Source: DASWIV01 sp036397475
GTDB taxonomy: Bacteria > JAJVIF01 > JAPKYR01
Reading direction: 5' to 3'
Length of the DNA: 19,400 nt
Assembly (NCBI GenBank): GCA_036397475.1
Contig: DASWIV010000268.1
Coordinates: 1-19,400, forward strand
In this document: positions 7,974 through 15,118 of the stretch, one piece after another
Position numbering within the stretch: position 1 is the first letter of the stretch
How the letters are laid out: each line of letters begins with the position of its first letter
Notes under the pieces: model-generated
Databases searched by the model: none
What the model was told of the DNA's origin: nothing
What the model saw: the letters and a program-made list of their open reading frames with translations, nothing else
Made by a program: the position numbers and the translations under genes

Positions 7974-8624
7974 TCACGCGGTGACCTTGATCCTGCGTGC
8001 CGTTTCAACGCTGATCGCAGAGTTATTTTTACCGATAAGAATTTTTATCGGACCCTCAAAAGGCGATTTCTCCAGAATTTTTATCGTGCTTCCTATCTGG
8101 ATTTTCAATCCCGTCAGGTAACGGAGAAATTCCGGATCGGTATCCGGAACTTCCAGGATTTTCGCCTCGGTTCCGATTTCGAGATGCGCAAGCGGGATGC
8201 TTTCCGGCTGCGAAAGTACCCCGTTATTGTCGGGGATCCGGTGTCCATGGGGATCGAATTCCGGACGTCCGAGATGCTCGTACATTCTCTCGACAAGTCT
8301 GTCGCTGACGGCATGCTCAAGATTTTCCGCTTCATCGTGCAACTCATCCCACGACATGTCGAGTGCTTTTGACAGGAACAACTCGATGATCCTGTGGCGC
8401 CTGAGCATGTCCATCGCGACCTTGTGCCCTTTTTCCGTCAGTGTTACGCCTTTATACGGCACGTGAGCAACATAGCCTTCCGACGAAAGGTACTTGATCA
8501 TGCCGGTTACGGACGCCATCTTTACGTTGAGCTGCTGTGCGATGCGCTTGGTTGTAGCGCGTTCGTGTTCGGATTCTATTGACCAGATTGTTTTGATGTA
8601 GTCTTCTACGTTTATGCTGGGCAT
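7974..8624 (-). CDS. DtxR/MntR-family metal-dependent transcriptional repressor with FeoA-like C-terminus
   Basis: 216 residues on the minus strand. The N-terminal winged helix (about 1-70: EDYIKTIW, TTKRIAQQLNVKMASVTGMI, GVTLTEKGHKVA) is followed by a dimerisation and metal-binding domain (about 70-140) and an SH3/FeoA-like domain (about 145-216). Candidate ligands are Asp8, His77, Glu81, His96, Glu100, Glu103 and His104. Position 100 is Glu, as in MntR (Glu99), where DtxR/IdeR have Cys102. Position 11 is Lys where B. subtilis MntR has Glu11. This suggests Mn(II) or mixed Mn/Fe sensing; the targets are unknown. A possible promoter on the minus strand has TATACT (complement of 8652-8657) with only a weak -35. 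I find no convincing DtxR box. It is divergent from the TetR operon. Confidence 0.9.
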   Translation of the reverse strand: MPSINVEDYIKTIWSIESEHERATTKRIAQQLNVKMASVTGMIKYLSSEGYVAHVPYKGVTLTEKGHKVAMDMLRRHRIIELFLSKALDMSWDELHDEAENLEHAVSDRLVERMYEHLGRPEFDPHGHRIPDNNGVLSQPESIPLAHLEIGTEAKILEVPDTDPEFLRYLTGLKIQIGSTIKILEKSPFEGPIKILIGKNNSAISVETARRIKVTA

Positions 8625-8704
8625 TGCGTTATTCGGATTTTAGCATTAGCAAGTATAAGATGACATATAAATTTTCAGCTCCGGACATGCCGGTTATTTT
8701 AATC

Positions 8705-8733
8705 TTGACGTGAAAGCCCATTCACTTTATAAT
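8705..8733 (+). promoter_or_regulatory. Near-consensus sigma-70 promoter of the TetR-ABC exporter operon
   Basis: TTGACG at 8705-8710 is five of six to the -35 consensus, followed by exactly 17 bp and then TATAAT at 8728-8733, a perfect -10 box. Transcription should start near 8740, about 12 nt before the ATG at 8752. The first operator copy fills the spacer between the two hexamers. Confidence 0.85.
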
Positions 8734-8751
8734 GTGAAAGCCCATTCACTT
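8710..8751 (+). promoter_or_regulatory. Tandem operator: two identical 18-bp copies flanking the -10 box
   Basis: GTGAAAGCCCATTCACTT occurs at 8710-8727 and again, unchanged, at 8734-8751; the six bases between are exactly TATAAT. The first 16 bases of each copy form an imperfect palindrome (GTGAA arms facing TTCAC, 12 of 16 positions symmetric), as expected for a TetR dimer site. The centre-to-centre distance is 24 bp. The second copy covers the predicted transcription start and ends next to the ATG. Binding of the downstream TetR protein here, giving autorepression, is inferred. Confidence 0.75.
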
Positions 8752-9342
8752 ATGCCGCGCCAGAGTACCGAAATACGCAGGGAACAGATCGCCGGGATAG
8801 TTCTTGAAATTATCACTGACCACGGGCTCGAGTCTCTCAGCATGCCCGGGGTCGCCTCGCGGCTGGGGCTTGTCCAGTCCGCCCTGTACCGCCATTTCAA
8901 TAATAAGGAAGAGATGATCGCCGCTGCGATGAAGCTGGCGAAGTCCAGAATGATCGGACTGGTTTTGAATGCCGTGTCGGGAAAGTCTGACGCCATGAAA
9001 GCGCTGAGAAGTGTACTTGCATCTTTCGACGAGTTCAGGAAAATTGCTGTGATTTTTCCCAGGATAGTCTTCAGCCTGCCAGACGGTGACACGCTTGAAT
9101 CGAGAAGGGATTCTGTCAGGCAGATAGTCGAAGAGATTCTGTCCAACATAGAAAATGTCATCTGCGAAGGGCAGAGGATCGGAAAAATAAAAAAATCGCT
9201 GGACCCGGCGGTTGTCGCGATTCAGTTCTGGGGGATCCTGGTTACGGCTAATCTGCGATGGCATCTGACCGGTGGCGATTTCGATGTTGAAAGCCACATG
9301 AACGACGCGTGGAAATTCTTCAAAAACGCGGTAGCACCTTAG
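8752..9342 (+). CDS. TetR/AcrR-family transcriptional regulator of the exporter operon
   Basis: 196 residues from the ATG at 8752. The N-terminal DNA-binding domain is clear (RREQIAGIVLEIITDHG, then LSMPGVASRLGLVQSALYRHF and NNKEEMI, roughly residues 8-55). A variable all-helical ligand domain follows to KFFKNAVAP. An in-frame GTG at 8710 would add 14 residues, but these are only the translation of the operator repeat and the GTG lies upstream of the predicted transcription start, so the ATG is chosen. There is no Shine-Dalgarno sequence in the roughly 12-nt leader, so initiation may be leaderless-like. It is first in a five-gene operon, 28 bp before the fusion protein gene. The order matches E. 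coli ybiH(cecR)-ybhGFSR, where the regulator responds to antimicrobial compounds; the ligand here is unknown. Confidence 0.93.
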   Translation: MPRQSTEIRREQIAGIVLEIITDHGLESLSMPGVASRLGLVQSALYRHFNNKEEMIAAAMKLAKSRMIGLVLNAVSGKSDAMKALRSVLASFDEFRKIAVIFPRIVFSLPDGDTLESRRDSVRQIVEEILSNIENVICEGQRIGKIKKSLDPAVVAIQFWGILVTANLRWHLTGGDFDVESHMNDAWKFFKNAVAP

Positions 9343-9370
9343 AATTCTACCTGGCACAGGTGAAGATAAA

Positions 9371-10558
9371 TTGCACAAAGCAAGATTAATTATTATTCCA
9401 CTAATTTTAACAGGCGTGATTTCAGCGATCGTTTATTTTACGCGCGACAAGTCGGATGCCACAAAAATTGTTCTCAGTGGAAATATCGAGGTTACCGATG
9501 CGCGACTCAGCTTCCAGATTGCCGGACTCCTCGATGAGCGGTATGTGAACGAAGGCGAAAGTGTCGAGGAGGGAGATCTGATCGCAACACTCGCGAGCGC
9601 GGATCAGGAGATCGCTGTCGCTCTGGCAGAAGCCGGTTTAAGTTATGCGAATGCGGTCCTGTCCGAACTTCAGGCGGGAAGCCGGCCCGAAGATATTTCC
9701 CGGGCAGCGGCTTCAGTTCAGCAGGCTCGCGCGTCGCTCGAACTTCTTCAGAATGGATCGCGCAGCCAGGAAATTGCCTCTGCCGAAGCGGATTTGTCCC
9801 GTGCGCAGGCTGGAGTAGATGCGGCACAATCGCAGCTTAACCAGGCGGAATCCGACCTCGCCAGATTCAATGAACTGTATATCGAAGGCGTGATAGCTGA
9901 AAGGGAATTTACCGCCGTAAGCACCCAGTACGAGCTTGCGATTGAAAATTTGCATCAGGCGGAAGCTGTCCAGGATGCAGCTCAGCAGAAGCTGGACCTG
10001 TTCATTGAAGGCGCGCGTCCAGAGCAGATCGACCAGGCTCGCGCGGCGCTTAACCAGGCACAGGCTGGATATTCAATCGTTCTTGAGGGACCGCGTCCGG
10101 AAACCATCGAACAGGCCATGGCGCAGTTCGATATCGCGAATGAAAATCTGAATAAGGCACTTCAGTTGCTGGAATACACAAACCTGTACGCCCCTTACTC
10201 CGGAATTGTGCTCAGCAAATCCGTCGAGCCGGGTGAATGGGTGAGTCCCGGTACACCGGTCGTAACAATCGGTGCGCTCGACACGGTTTACCTGCAGGCG
10301 TACATAAGTGAGACCAGCCTAGGCAGGATTTCTCTCGGCCAGCAGGTCAATATCACTGCGGATTCGTATCCGGGAAAACAATATTCCGGGACAATCTCGT
10401 TTATCAGCAACGAAGCCGAGTTCACTCCTAAAACGGTCCAGACATCCGAGGAGAGGGTGAAGCTTACCTACCTTGTCAAAATAACTTTGGAGAATCCCGG
10501 CCACGAATTAAAACCCGGAATGCCGGCGGACTGTGTGATCGATCTTAACAGAGAATAA
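9371..10558 (+). CDS. ybhG: HlyD/YbhG-type periplasmic membrane fusion protein of an ABC exporter
   Basis: 395 residues from a TTG start; AGGTGA at 9358-9363 sits 7 bp upstream and supports it. One N-terminal membrane helix (LIIIPLILTGVISAIVYF) anchors it. The first lipoyl half (IEVTDARLSFQIAGLLDERY, GESVEEGDLIATL) is followed by a long Ala/Gln/Glu-rich coiled-coil hairpin at about residues 75-265. The second lipoyl half (NLYAPYSGIVLSKSVEPGEW) starts near 270, and a beta-barrel domain runs to the end (LKPGMPADCVIDL). The hairpin carries repeated G-x-RPE-type turns (GSRPEDI, GSRSQEI, GARPEQI, GPRPETI), as in this subfamily. It should link the ABC permeases to an outer-membrane channel; none is encoded next to it, so a channel elsewhere is probably shared. 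The TAA stop abuts the next start directly. Confidence 0.92.
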   Translation: MHKARLIIIPLILTGVISAIVYFTRDKSDATKIVLSGNIEVTDARLSFQIAGLLDERYVNEGESVEEGDLIATLASADQEIAVALAEAGLSYANAVLSELQAGSRPEDISRAAASVQQARASLELLQNGSRSQEIASAEADLSRAQAGVDAAQSQLNQAESDLARFNELYIEGVIAEREFTAVSTQYELAIENLHQAEAVQDAAQQKLDLFIEGARPEQIDQARAALNQAQAGYSIVLEGPRPETIEQAMAQFDIANENLNKALQLLEYTNLYAPYSGIVLSKSVEPGEWVSPGTPVVTIGALDTVYLQAYISETSLGRISLGQQVNITADSYPGKQYSGTISFISNEAEFTPKTVQTSEERVKLTYLVKITLENPGHELKPGMPADCVIDLNRE

Positions 10559-12481
10559 TTGGATTCCATAATCGCGAAAAATCTGACACGAAGTTTCGGC
10601 GATTTAATTGCTGTGGATTCCCTCAGCCTGCATGTCGAGCCTGGAGAGATATACGGGATTGTCGGCCCTGACGGGGCGGGAAAAACGACCACGCTCAGAA
10701 TGCTTGCCGGCATTCTTGATCCGTCCGGTGGCGAAGCGACTATAGCGGGTTTCAATGTCATGAAGCAGGCGGAACAGGTAAAGGATAACCTCGCCTACAT
10801 GTCGCAGCGATTCGGCCTTTACACCGATCTGACAGTCGGTGAGAACATCAACTTCTACGCCGACATGTACGGGCTTTCAGCTAAAGGTAGAAAAGAAAAA
10901 ATTCACGACCTTCTCGATTTTTCTTACATGCGTCCGTTCATAAAAAGGCTCGCCGGAAATTTATCCGGTGGCATGAAACAGAAACTGCAGCTGGCGTGCG
11001 CGCTGGTGCATACCCCGAAAGTTCTCCTGCTTGATGAGCCCACGAACGGAGTCGATCCGGTGAGCCGCCGCGATTTCTGGCGGATGCTTTATAAGCTTCT
11101 GAAGCAGGATGTCGCGATCCTTGTCACGACCGCGTATCTCGATGAGGCGGAACGGTGCAATCGTATCGGGCTGATGAATCACGGAAAACTTCTTGCCGAG
11201 GGCACTCCCGAAGAAGTTCGTAGACTGATGAAAAAGAGCATACTCCGGATTTACAGCCATGAATCGAGGAAAGCGGCGCATGTGCTGATGGAAAGGCTGG
11301 ACGCTGAAAATATCGAGGTGTTCGGAAGTAACGTGCATGTGGTGTGCAAAAATTACTCAACGACCCACGATGAAGCGAAAAAAATTCTCGATGACGCGGG
11401 AATCCATTACGATGACATGCGTGAGCAGATCGCGTCGCTCGAGGATATCTTCGTCAGTTTCCTCGACGTCGAAGAGTCCGAAAAAATTGTCGGGATAACC
11501 GATGTCAACAGCGCGAGTTACGGTGACTGTGCCGTAAAGGTGGAGAACCTCACGCGTAAGTTCGGGAATTTTACCGCCGTCGATAATGTAAGCTTTTCAG
11601 TTCCACCTGGAGAGATATTCGGATTTCTGGGACCGAACGGCGCTGGAAAAAGTACCGTTATACGCATGTTATGCGGTTTGCTGGAGCCGACATCAGGAAC
11701 AGGCAAGGTCGCCGGATTCGACATCAACACCCAGCCGGAAAAGATCAAACTGAACATCGGTTACATGTCGCAGAAATTTTCGCTCTATGAAGATTTGACC
11801 GTCGAGGAAAATATAAATTTCTACGGCGGCATTTACGGGCTTGGAGGTAAAAAACTCAAAGAGCGAAAAGACTGGGCGATCGGGATGGCGGGACTCGAAA
11901 TGCACAGGAAAAGCCTGACCGCAGTCCTTGCAGGGGGATGGCGCCAGAGGCTTGCCCTGGCGTGCGCGATTCTCCATGAGCCCCCTATCGTTTTTCTCGA
12001 CGAGCCAACCAGCGGAGTCGATCCTAATTCCCGGCGGCGTTTCTGGGATCTGATCTACGAAATGGCCGGGAAGGGCGTTACGATCTTCATCACGACGCAT
12101 TACATGGAGGAAGCCGAGTACTGCGACAGGGTCGCGTTGATATTCAGGGGACGGTTGATCGCGCTGGGCAGCCCGCTTGAACTCAAGACGTCGATGATGA
12201 AAGAAAAAATCATCGACGTGCGCCTCGACCAGCCGCAGAAATACATGGATGAACTCGAAGCGTTGAATGAAATAAACGAGGTCGCGTTGTTCGGAGCCGG
12301 ACTTCACGCGAGGGTATCGGATTCCGACGCGGCTATGTCCGCGATCAGGAGTGAGCTATCAAATGCTGGAGTTTCAAATCCAAAAATTGAACTCATAATT
12401 CCCGGTATGGAGGACGTATTTGTCTCACTGATCGACGAGAGTGAAAAAGAGGATGTCGCTGGAGGAATTCACGATGTTTAA
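10559..12481 (+). CDS. ybhF: ABC exporter ATPase with two fused nucleotide-binding domains (YbhF-like)
   Basis: 640 residues from a TTG touching the upstream TAA (TAATTG), so coupled translation is likely; the only ribosome-binding candidate is a weak AGAGA. Domain 1 has Walker A GPDGAGKTTT from residue 36, signature LSGGMKQ from 135 and Walker B VLLLDEPTNGVD with Asp159-Glu160. Domain 2 has Walker A GPNGAGKSTV from 358, a degenerate signature LAGGWRQ from 457 and Walker B IVFLDEPTSGVD with Asp481-Glu482. Both H-loops appear altered or intact respectively (VTTAYLDEAE in domain 1, ITTHYMEEAE in domain 2), so the two sites may be functionally unequal. Two ATPase halves in one chain with separate permeases is the ybhF architecture. 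It overlaps the first permease by 8 bp. Confidence 0.94.
   Translation: MDSIIAKNLTRSFGDLIAVDSLSLHVEPGEIYGIVGPDGAGKTTTLRMLAGILDPSGGEATIAGFNVMKQAEQVKDNLAYMSQRFGLYTDLTVGENINFYADMYGLSAKGRKEKIHDLLDFSYMRPFIKRLAGNLSGGMKQKLQLACALVHTPKVLLLDEPTNGVDPVSRRDFWRMLYKLLKQDVAILVTTAYLDEAERCNRIGLMNHGKLLAEGTPEEVRRLMKKSILRIYSHESRKAAHVLMERLDAENIEVFGSNVHVVCKNYSTTHDEAKKILDDAGIHYDDMREQIASLEDIFVSFLDVEESEKIVGITDVNSASYGDCAVKVENLTRKFGNFTAVDNVSFSVPPGEIFGFLGPNGAGKSTVIRMLCGLLEPTSGTGKVAGFDINTQPEKIKLNIGYMSQKFSLYEDLTVEENINFYGGIYGLGGKKLKERKDWAIGMAGLEMHRKSLTAVLAGGWRQRLALACAILHEPPIVFLDEPTSGVDPNSRRRFWDLIYEMAGKGVTIFITTHYMEEAEYCDRVALIFRGRLIALGSPLELKTSMMKEKIIDVRLDQPQKYMDELEALNEINEVALFGAGLHARVSDSDAAMSAIRSELSNAGVSNPKIELIIPGMEDVFVSLIDESEKEDVAGGIHDV
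12461..12465 (+). promoter_or_regulatory. Ribosome-binding site fixing the first permease start
   Basis: GGAGG at 12461-12465 is 8 bp before the ATG at 12474. It excludes the upstream in-frame GTG at 12441 as the main start, since that codon lies before this site and has no comparable sequence. Confidence 0.8.
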
Positions 12482-13610
12482 ATTCCAGCGACTGTTCGCC
12501 ATGGCACGGAAGGAATTCATTCACGTAATCCGTGACTGGCGTTCCCTGGCTCTCTCGATTCTGATCCCGATAGTGCTGATTCTTTTGTTCGGTTACGCGC
12601 TTAATCTCGACCTGGACAATGTCCCGACAATTATCTGGGATCAGTCTCACAGTCCTGAAAGCCGTGAACTGCTCGATCTTTTCCAGGGGACTCCTTATTT
12701 TTCGATAATTGGATACACCGATAATTACCGTGATATTCAGACAGAGCTTGAAAATTCACACGCTATGCTGGCAGTGGTGATTCCGTCGGATTTTGCGGAA
12801 AAAATAAACACCAACCAGACGGTCAGCATACAGGTGATTGCCGACGGGAGCGATTCGAACACCGCACGCCTGGCCCTTGGTTACGCTAACGCGGTTGGTT
12901 TGATCCATTCGAGAAATCTTGGTGCGAAAAGAACCCGGTTTCTTGGCATCGGGGATATAGTTGTCCCGATCGACATGCGACAGCGTGCGTGGTACAACCC
13001 TGACCTCCGCTCACAGAACGTTATTATTCCAGGAATCATCGCGATCGTAATGGTGATCATCGCGGCGATGCTGACAAGCGTTACAGTCGCCAAGGAATGG
13101 GAGCTCGGGACAATGGAACAGCTGATCTCGACCCCGGTGCGTGGTCCGGAATTGATAGTTGGAAAAATCATCCCGTATTTTGTGATTGGCATGGTAGATG
13201 TCGGGATCGCGGTCGCGATGGGTGAATGGGTGTTTCATGTGCCGCTCCGTGGCAATCCGGGAATGATCTTCGCGCTCGCGTCCATATTCCTTACTGGTGC
13301 TCTATTTTTCGGGATCATGCTCAGCATAACCCTGAAAAAAACGGTGCTCGCGAACCAGATAGCGCTCCTCGGCACATATCTCCCGACAATCCTTCTTTCC
13401 GGATTCGCGATCGCGATTCAGAACATGCCCGTACCGATCCAGGCGATAACTTATATTGTCCCGGCGAGATATTTCATTGCTCTGCTCAGGGGGATTTACC
13501 TGAAGGGTATCGGTGTCGATGTCCTGTGGCTTAACGCCGTTCTTCTGACCTTGTACGCCCTGATCATGATCACACTGGCGCACAAGCGCCTTAAACTGAA
13601 ACTTGAATAA
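12474..13610 (+). CDS. ybhS: ABC-2 type permease, first subunit (YbhS-like)
   Basis: 378 residues. The start is the ATG at 12474, overlapping the ATPase stop by 8 bp. One membrane helix near residues 25-45 (SILIPIVLILLFGYALNL) is followed by a large extracytoplasmic domain (about 46-180). Five or six C-terminal helices follow, beginning near residue 182 (VIIPGIIAIVMVIIAAMLTSVTV). The cytoplasmic coupling segment MEQLISTPVRGPELIVGKIIPY is characteristic of the YbhS/YbhR/YhhJ group of ABC-2 transporters. It should pair with the next gene product as a heterodimer driven by the fused ATPase. The substrate is unknown; E. coli relatives are linked to export of antibiotics and cations. Confidence 0.92.
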   Translation: MFKFQRLFAMARKEFIHVIRDWRSLALSILIPIVLILLFGYALNLDLDNVPTIIWDQSHSPESRELLDLFQGTPYFSIIGYTDNYRDIQTELENSHAMLAVVIPSDFAEKINTNQTVSIQVIADGSDSNTARLALGYANAVGLIHSRNLGAKRTRFLGIGDIVVPIDMRQRAWYNPDLRSQNVIIPGIIAIVMVIIAAMLTSVTVAKEWELGTMEQLISTPVRGPELIVGKIIPYFVIGMVDVGIAVAMGEWVFHVPLRGNPGMIFALASIFLTGALFFGIMLSITLKKTVLANQIALLGTYLPTILLSGFAIAIQNMPVPIQAITYIVPARYFIALLRGIYLKGIGVDVLWLNAVLLTLYALIMITLAHKRLKLKLE

Positions 13611-13615
13611 TTAAT

Positions 13616-14746
13616 ATGCTCAACCGTATCCGACATATGCTCATCAAGGAATTCCTGCAGCTGTTCAGGGACCCGCGCATGCGCATGGTCGTTTTCGGTG
13701 TGCCGGTTTTCCAGATGCTGGTCATCGCGTTTGCGCTCACCAACGACGTTACCAATATTTCAACCGCGTTACTCGACCAGGACAATTCAGTCGCGTCGAG
13801 AGAACTTGTCCAGAGATTTACTTCGAGCGGTTACTTCAAGATCACAAAATATCTTGAATCGGACGACGAGATCCGACCGTTGCTTGATGGGGGACATGTC
13901 CGGGTCATAATTCATATTCCACACGGATTCGAGGAGAATATTCTTGCCGGGGAATCGTCGCAGTTTCAACTGCTTGCCGACGGAACCGACAGCAATTCGA
14001 CAGCGATCATTTTCGGCTACGCCAGTCTCCTCATCGGAAAATACAACCGCGAGATTGTGATTGGAAAGTTCCAGTCGCGATTCGGGGCCGGGTTCACACC
14101 GGGGACAGTCGAGGTGGAGACACGAAGCTGGTTCAATGAAAATCTCGAAAGCAAATTCTTCTTCGTTCCGTCCCTTATCGGAATTATGCTGGTGACGGTC
14201 GGGATGATCCTTACAAGCATCGCGATCGTGAGGGAAAAGGAGGCCGGGACGATCGAACAGGTGATGGTAACGCCGATCACCCGGTCGGAATTCATATTTG
14301 GAAAGACGATTCCCTACGCGATAATCGGATTTGTCCTGATGACCTTCATGCTGGGACTTGCCTATGTTGTTTTTGGCGTTGTGGTCAAAGGAAGCTGGCT
14401 TCTTCTTTATGCGCTTGCCGCGATATACATTGTCGGAAATCTTGGCCTTGCTTTATTCATCAGCACGAGCGCGTCGACACAGCAGCAGGCGCTGCTCACG
14501 GCGTTTTTATTCATGATGCCCGCGATACTTCTGGGTGGATTCCTGTTCCCGGTTCACAATATGCCGGAGCCGGTCCAGTGGCTGACCTATGCCGATCCGG
14601 TCCGGTGGTTCCTTGAAATTATACGTGGCGTAATAATGAAGGGGACAGGGATCGAGGCGATCTGGCCCGCGGTAATTGGCCAGACAACATTGACGGTAAT
14701 ATTTGTAGCCCTCGCTTTATACAGATTCAGAAAAACTGTTAGTTGA
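13616..14746 (+). CDS. ybhR: ABC-2 type permease, second subunit (YbhR-like)
   Basis: 376 residues from an ATG 5 bp after the previous stop, with no strong ribosome-binding site, so translational coupling is probable. The layout matches its partner: one N-terminal helix at about 22-41 (MVVFGVPVFQMLVIAFALT), an extracytoplasmic domain to about 180, then a C-terminal membrane domain from FFFVPSLIGIMLVTVGMIL. The coupling segment IEQVMVTPITRSEFIFGKTIPY parallels that of the first permease. Similar motifs, length and topology indicate an old duplication. It is the last gene of the operon; no T-rich terminator hairpin was found after it. Confidence 0.92.
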   Translation: MLNRIRHMLIKEFLQLFRDPRMRMVVFGVPVFQMLVIAFALTNDVTNISTALLDQDNSVASRELVQRFTSSGYFKITKYLESDDEIRPLLDGGHVRVIIHIPHGFEENILAGESSQFQLLADGTDSNSTAIIFGYASLLIGKYNREIVIGKFQSRFGAGFTPGTVEVETRSWFNENLESKFFFVPSLIGIMLVTVGMILTSIAIVREKEAGTIEQVMVTPITRSEFIFGKTIPYAIIGFVLMTFMLGLAYVVFGVVVKGSWLLLYALAAIYIVGNLGLALFISTSASTQQQALLTAFLFMMPAILLGGFLFPVHNMPEPVQWLTYADPVRWFLEIIRGVIMKGTGIEAIWPAVIGQTTLTVIFVALALYRFRKTVS

Positions 14747-15014
14747 TAAGCGTATGGCACCCTCATTGGAACAGAAGTCCATGGCGTAAGCCCGGACATC
14801 ATCCAATACAGCGAATCTCCGAATTTGCATAGTTGAGTATTATCCAGCGTACGAATGTTAATGAGTGATCCGGGTCAGTTCCCTGAAGCCCTCCATGATT
14901 GTCGGGTCCTGGAATCAATCCCTTATCAATAAATCCAGAATGCGACAGCAATTCATGGGCACCTGCAGTTTTCGGGGAATCATCAAATCTTACTAATAAA
15001 GATTAATTTAATAT

Positions 15015-15043
15015 TTGCCCGTGAATAGCGTCTGTGATACCAT
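15015..15043 (+). promoter_or_regulatory. Possible promoter of the large lipoprotein gene
   Basis: TTGCCC at 15015-15020 and TACCAT at 15038-15043 are separated by 17 bp, and TG at 15035-15036 gives an extended -10. Each hexamer matches four of six consensus bases. Transcription would start near 15050, leaving a leader of about 70 nt. Confidence 0.35.
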
Positions 15044-15108
15044 TAGCCTCACTCCTCGCCCGATGTGAGAAGCACGGGCCTGGTTATGTCCTATTTATAT
15101 ATCATGAA

Positions 15109-15113
15109 AGGTG
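15109..15113 (+). promoter_or_regulatory. Ribosome-binding site choosing the start of the large lipoprotein
   Basis: AGGTG at 15109-15113 is well spaced from the ATG at 15119 and precedes a standard lipoprotein signal peptide. Earlier in-frame starts (GTG 15065, ATG 15086, ATG 15104) would place extra residues before the signal peptide and lack such a site. Confidence 0.65.
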
Positions 15114-15118
15114 TACCC

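Larger units (their letters stand above)
14747..15118. other. 372-bp intergenic region without a convincing gene
   Basis: No frame here has a start, ribosome-binding site and length typical of a gene. A minus-strand frame without an ATG is open from 15002 to a stop at 14799-14801 and reads plausibly (DSPKTAGAHELLSHSGF), so it could be the remnant of a lost gene. No intrinsic terminator with a T-run is visible for the upstream operon. The last 100 bp hold a possible promoter and the ribosome-binding site of the large lipoprotein gene. Confidence 0.6.

Noticed and set aside
7974..7984. TCAC-gcg-GTGA palindrome at the convergent stops
   Set aside because: Four-bp arms across a stop codon occur easily by chance and no T-run follows.
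8184..8582. Plus-strand open frames opposite the DtxR-family gene
   Set aside because: The minus-strand protein has clear DtxR-family domains and ligands over this whole span.
8681..8693. CCGG-acatg-CCGG hairpin between the DtxR and TetR genes
   Set aside because: The four-bp arms are too short for a terminator or a confident operator, and both flanking genes read away from it.
8710..8751. GTG at 8710 as the start of the TetR protein, adding 14 residues
   Set aside because: The extra residues are just the translated operator repeat and contain the -10 box; the codon lies upstream of the predicted transcription start.
12441..12473. GTG at 12441 as the start of the first permease
   Set aside because: The GGAGG at 12461-12465 serves the ATG at 12474, and the extra residues precede a typical permease N-terminus.
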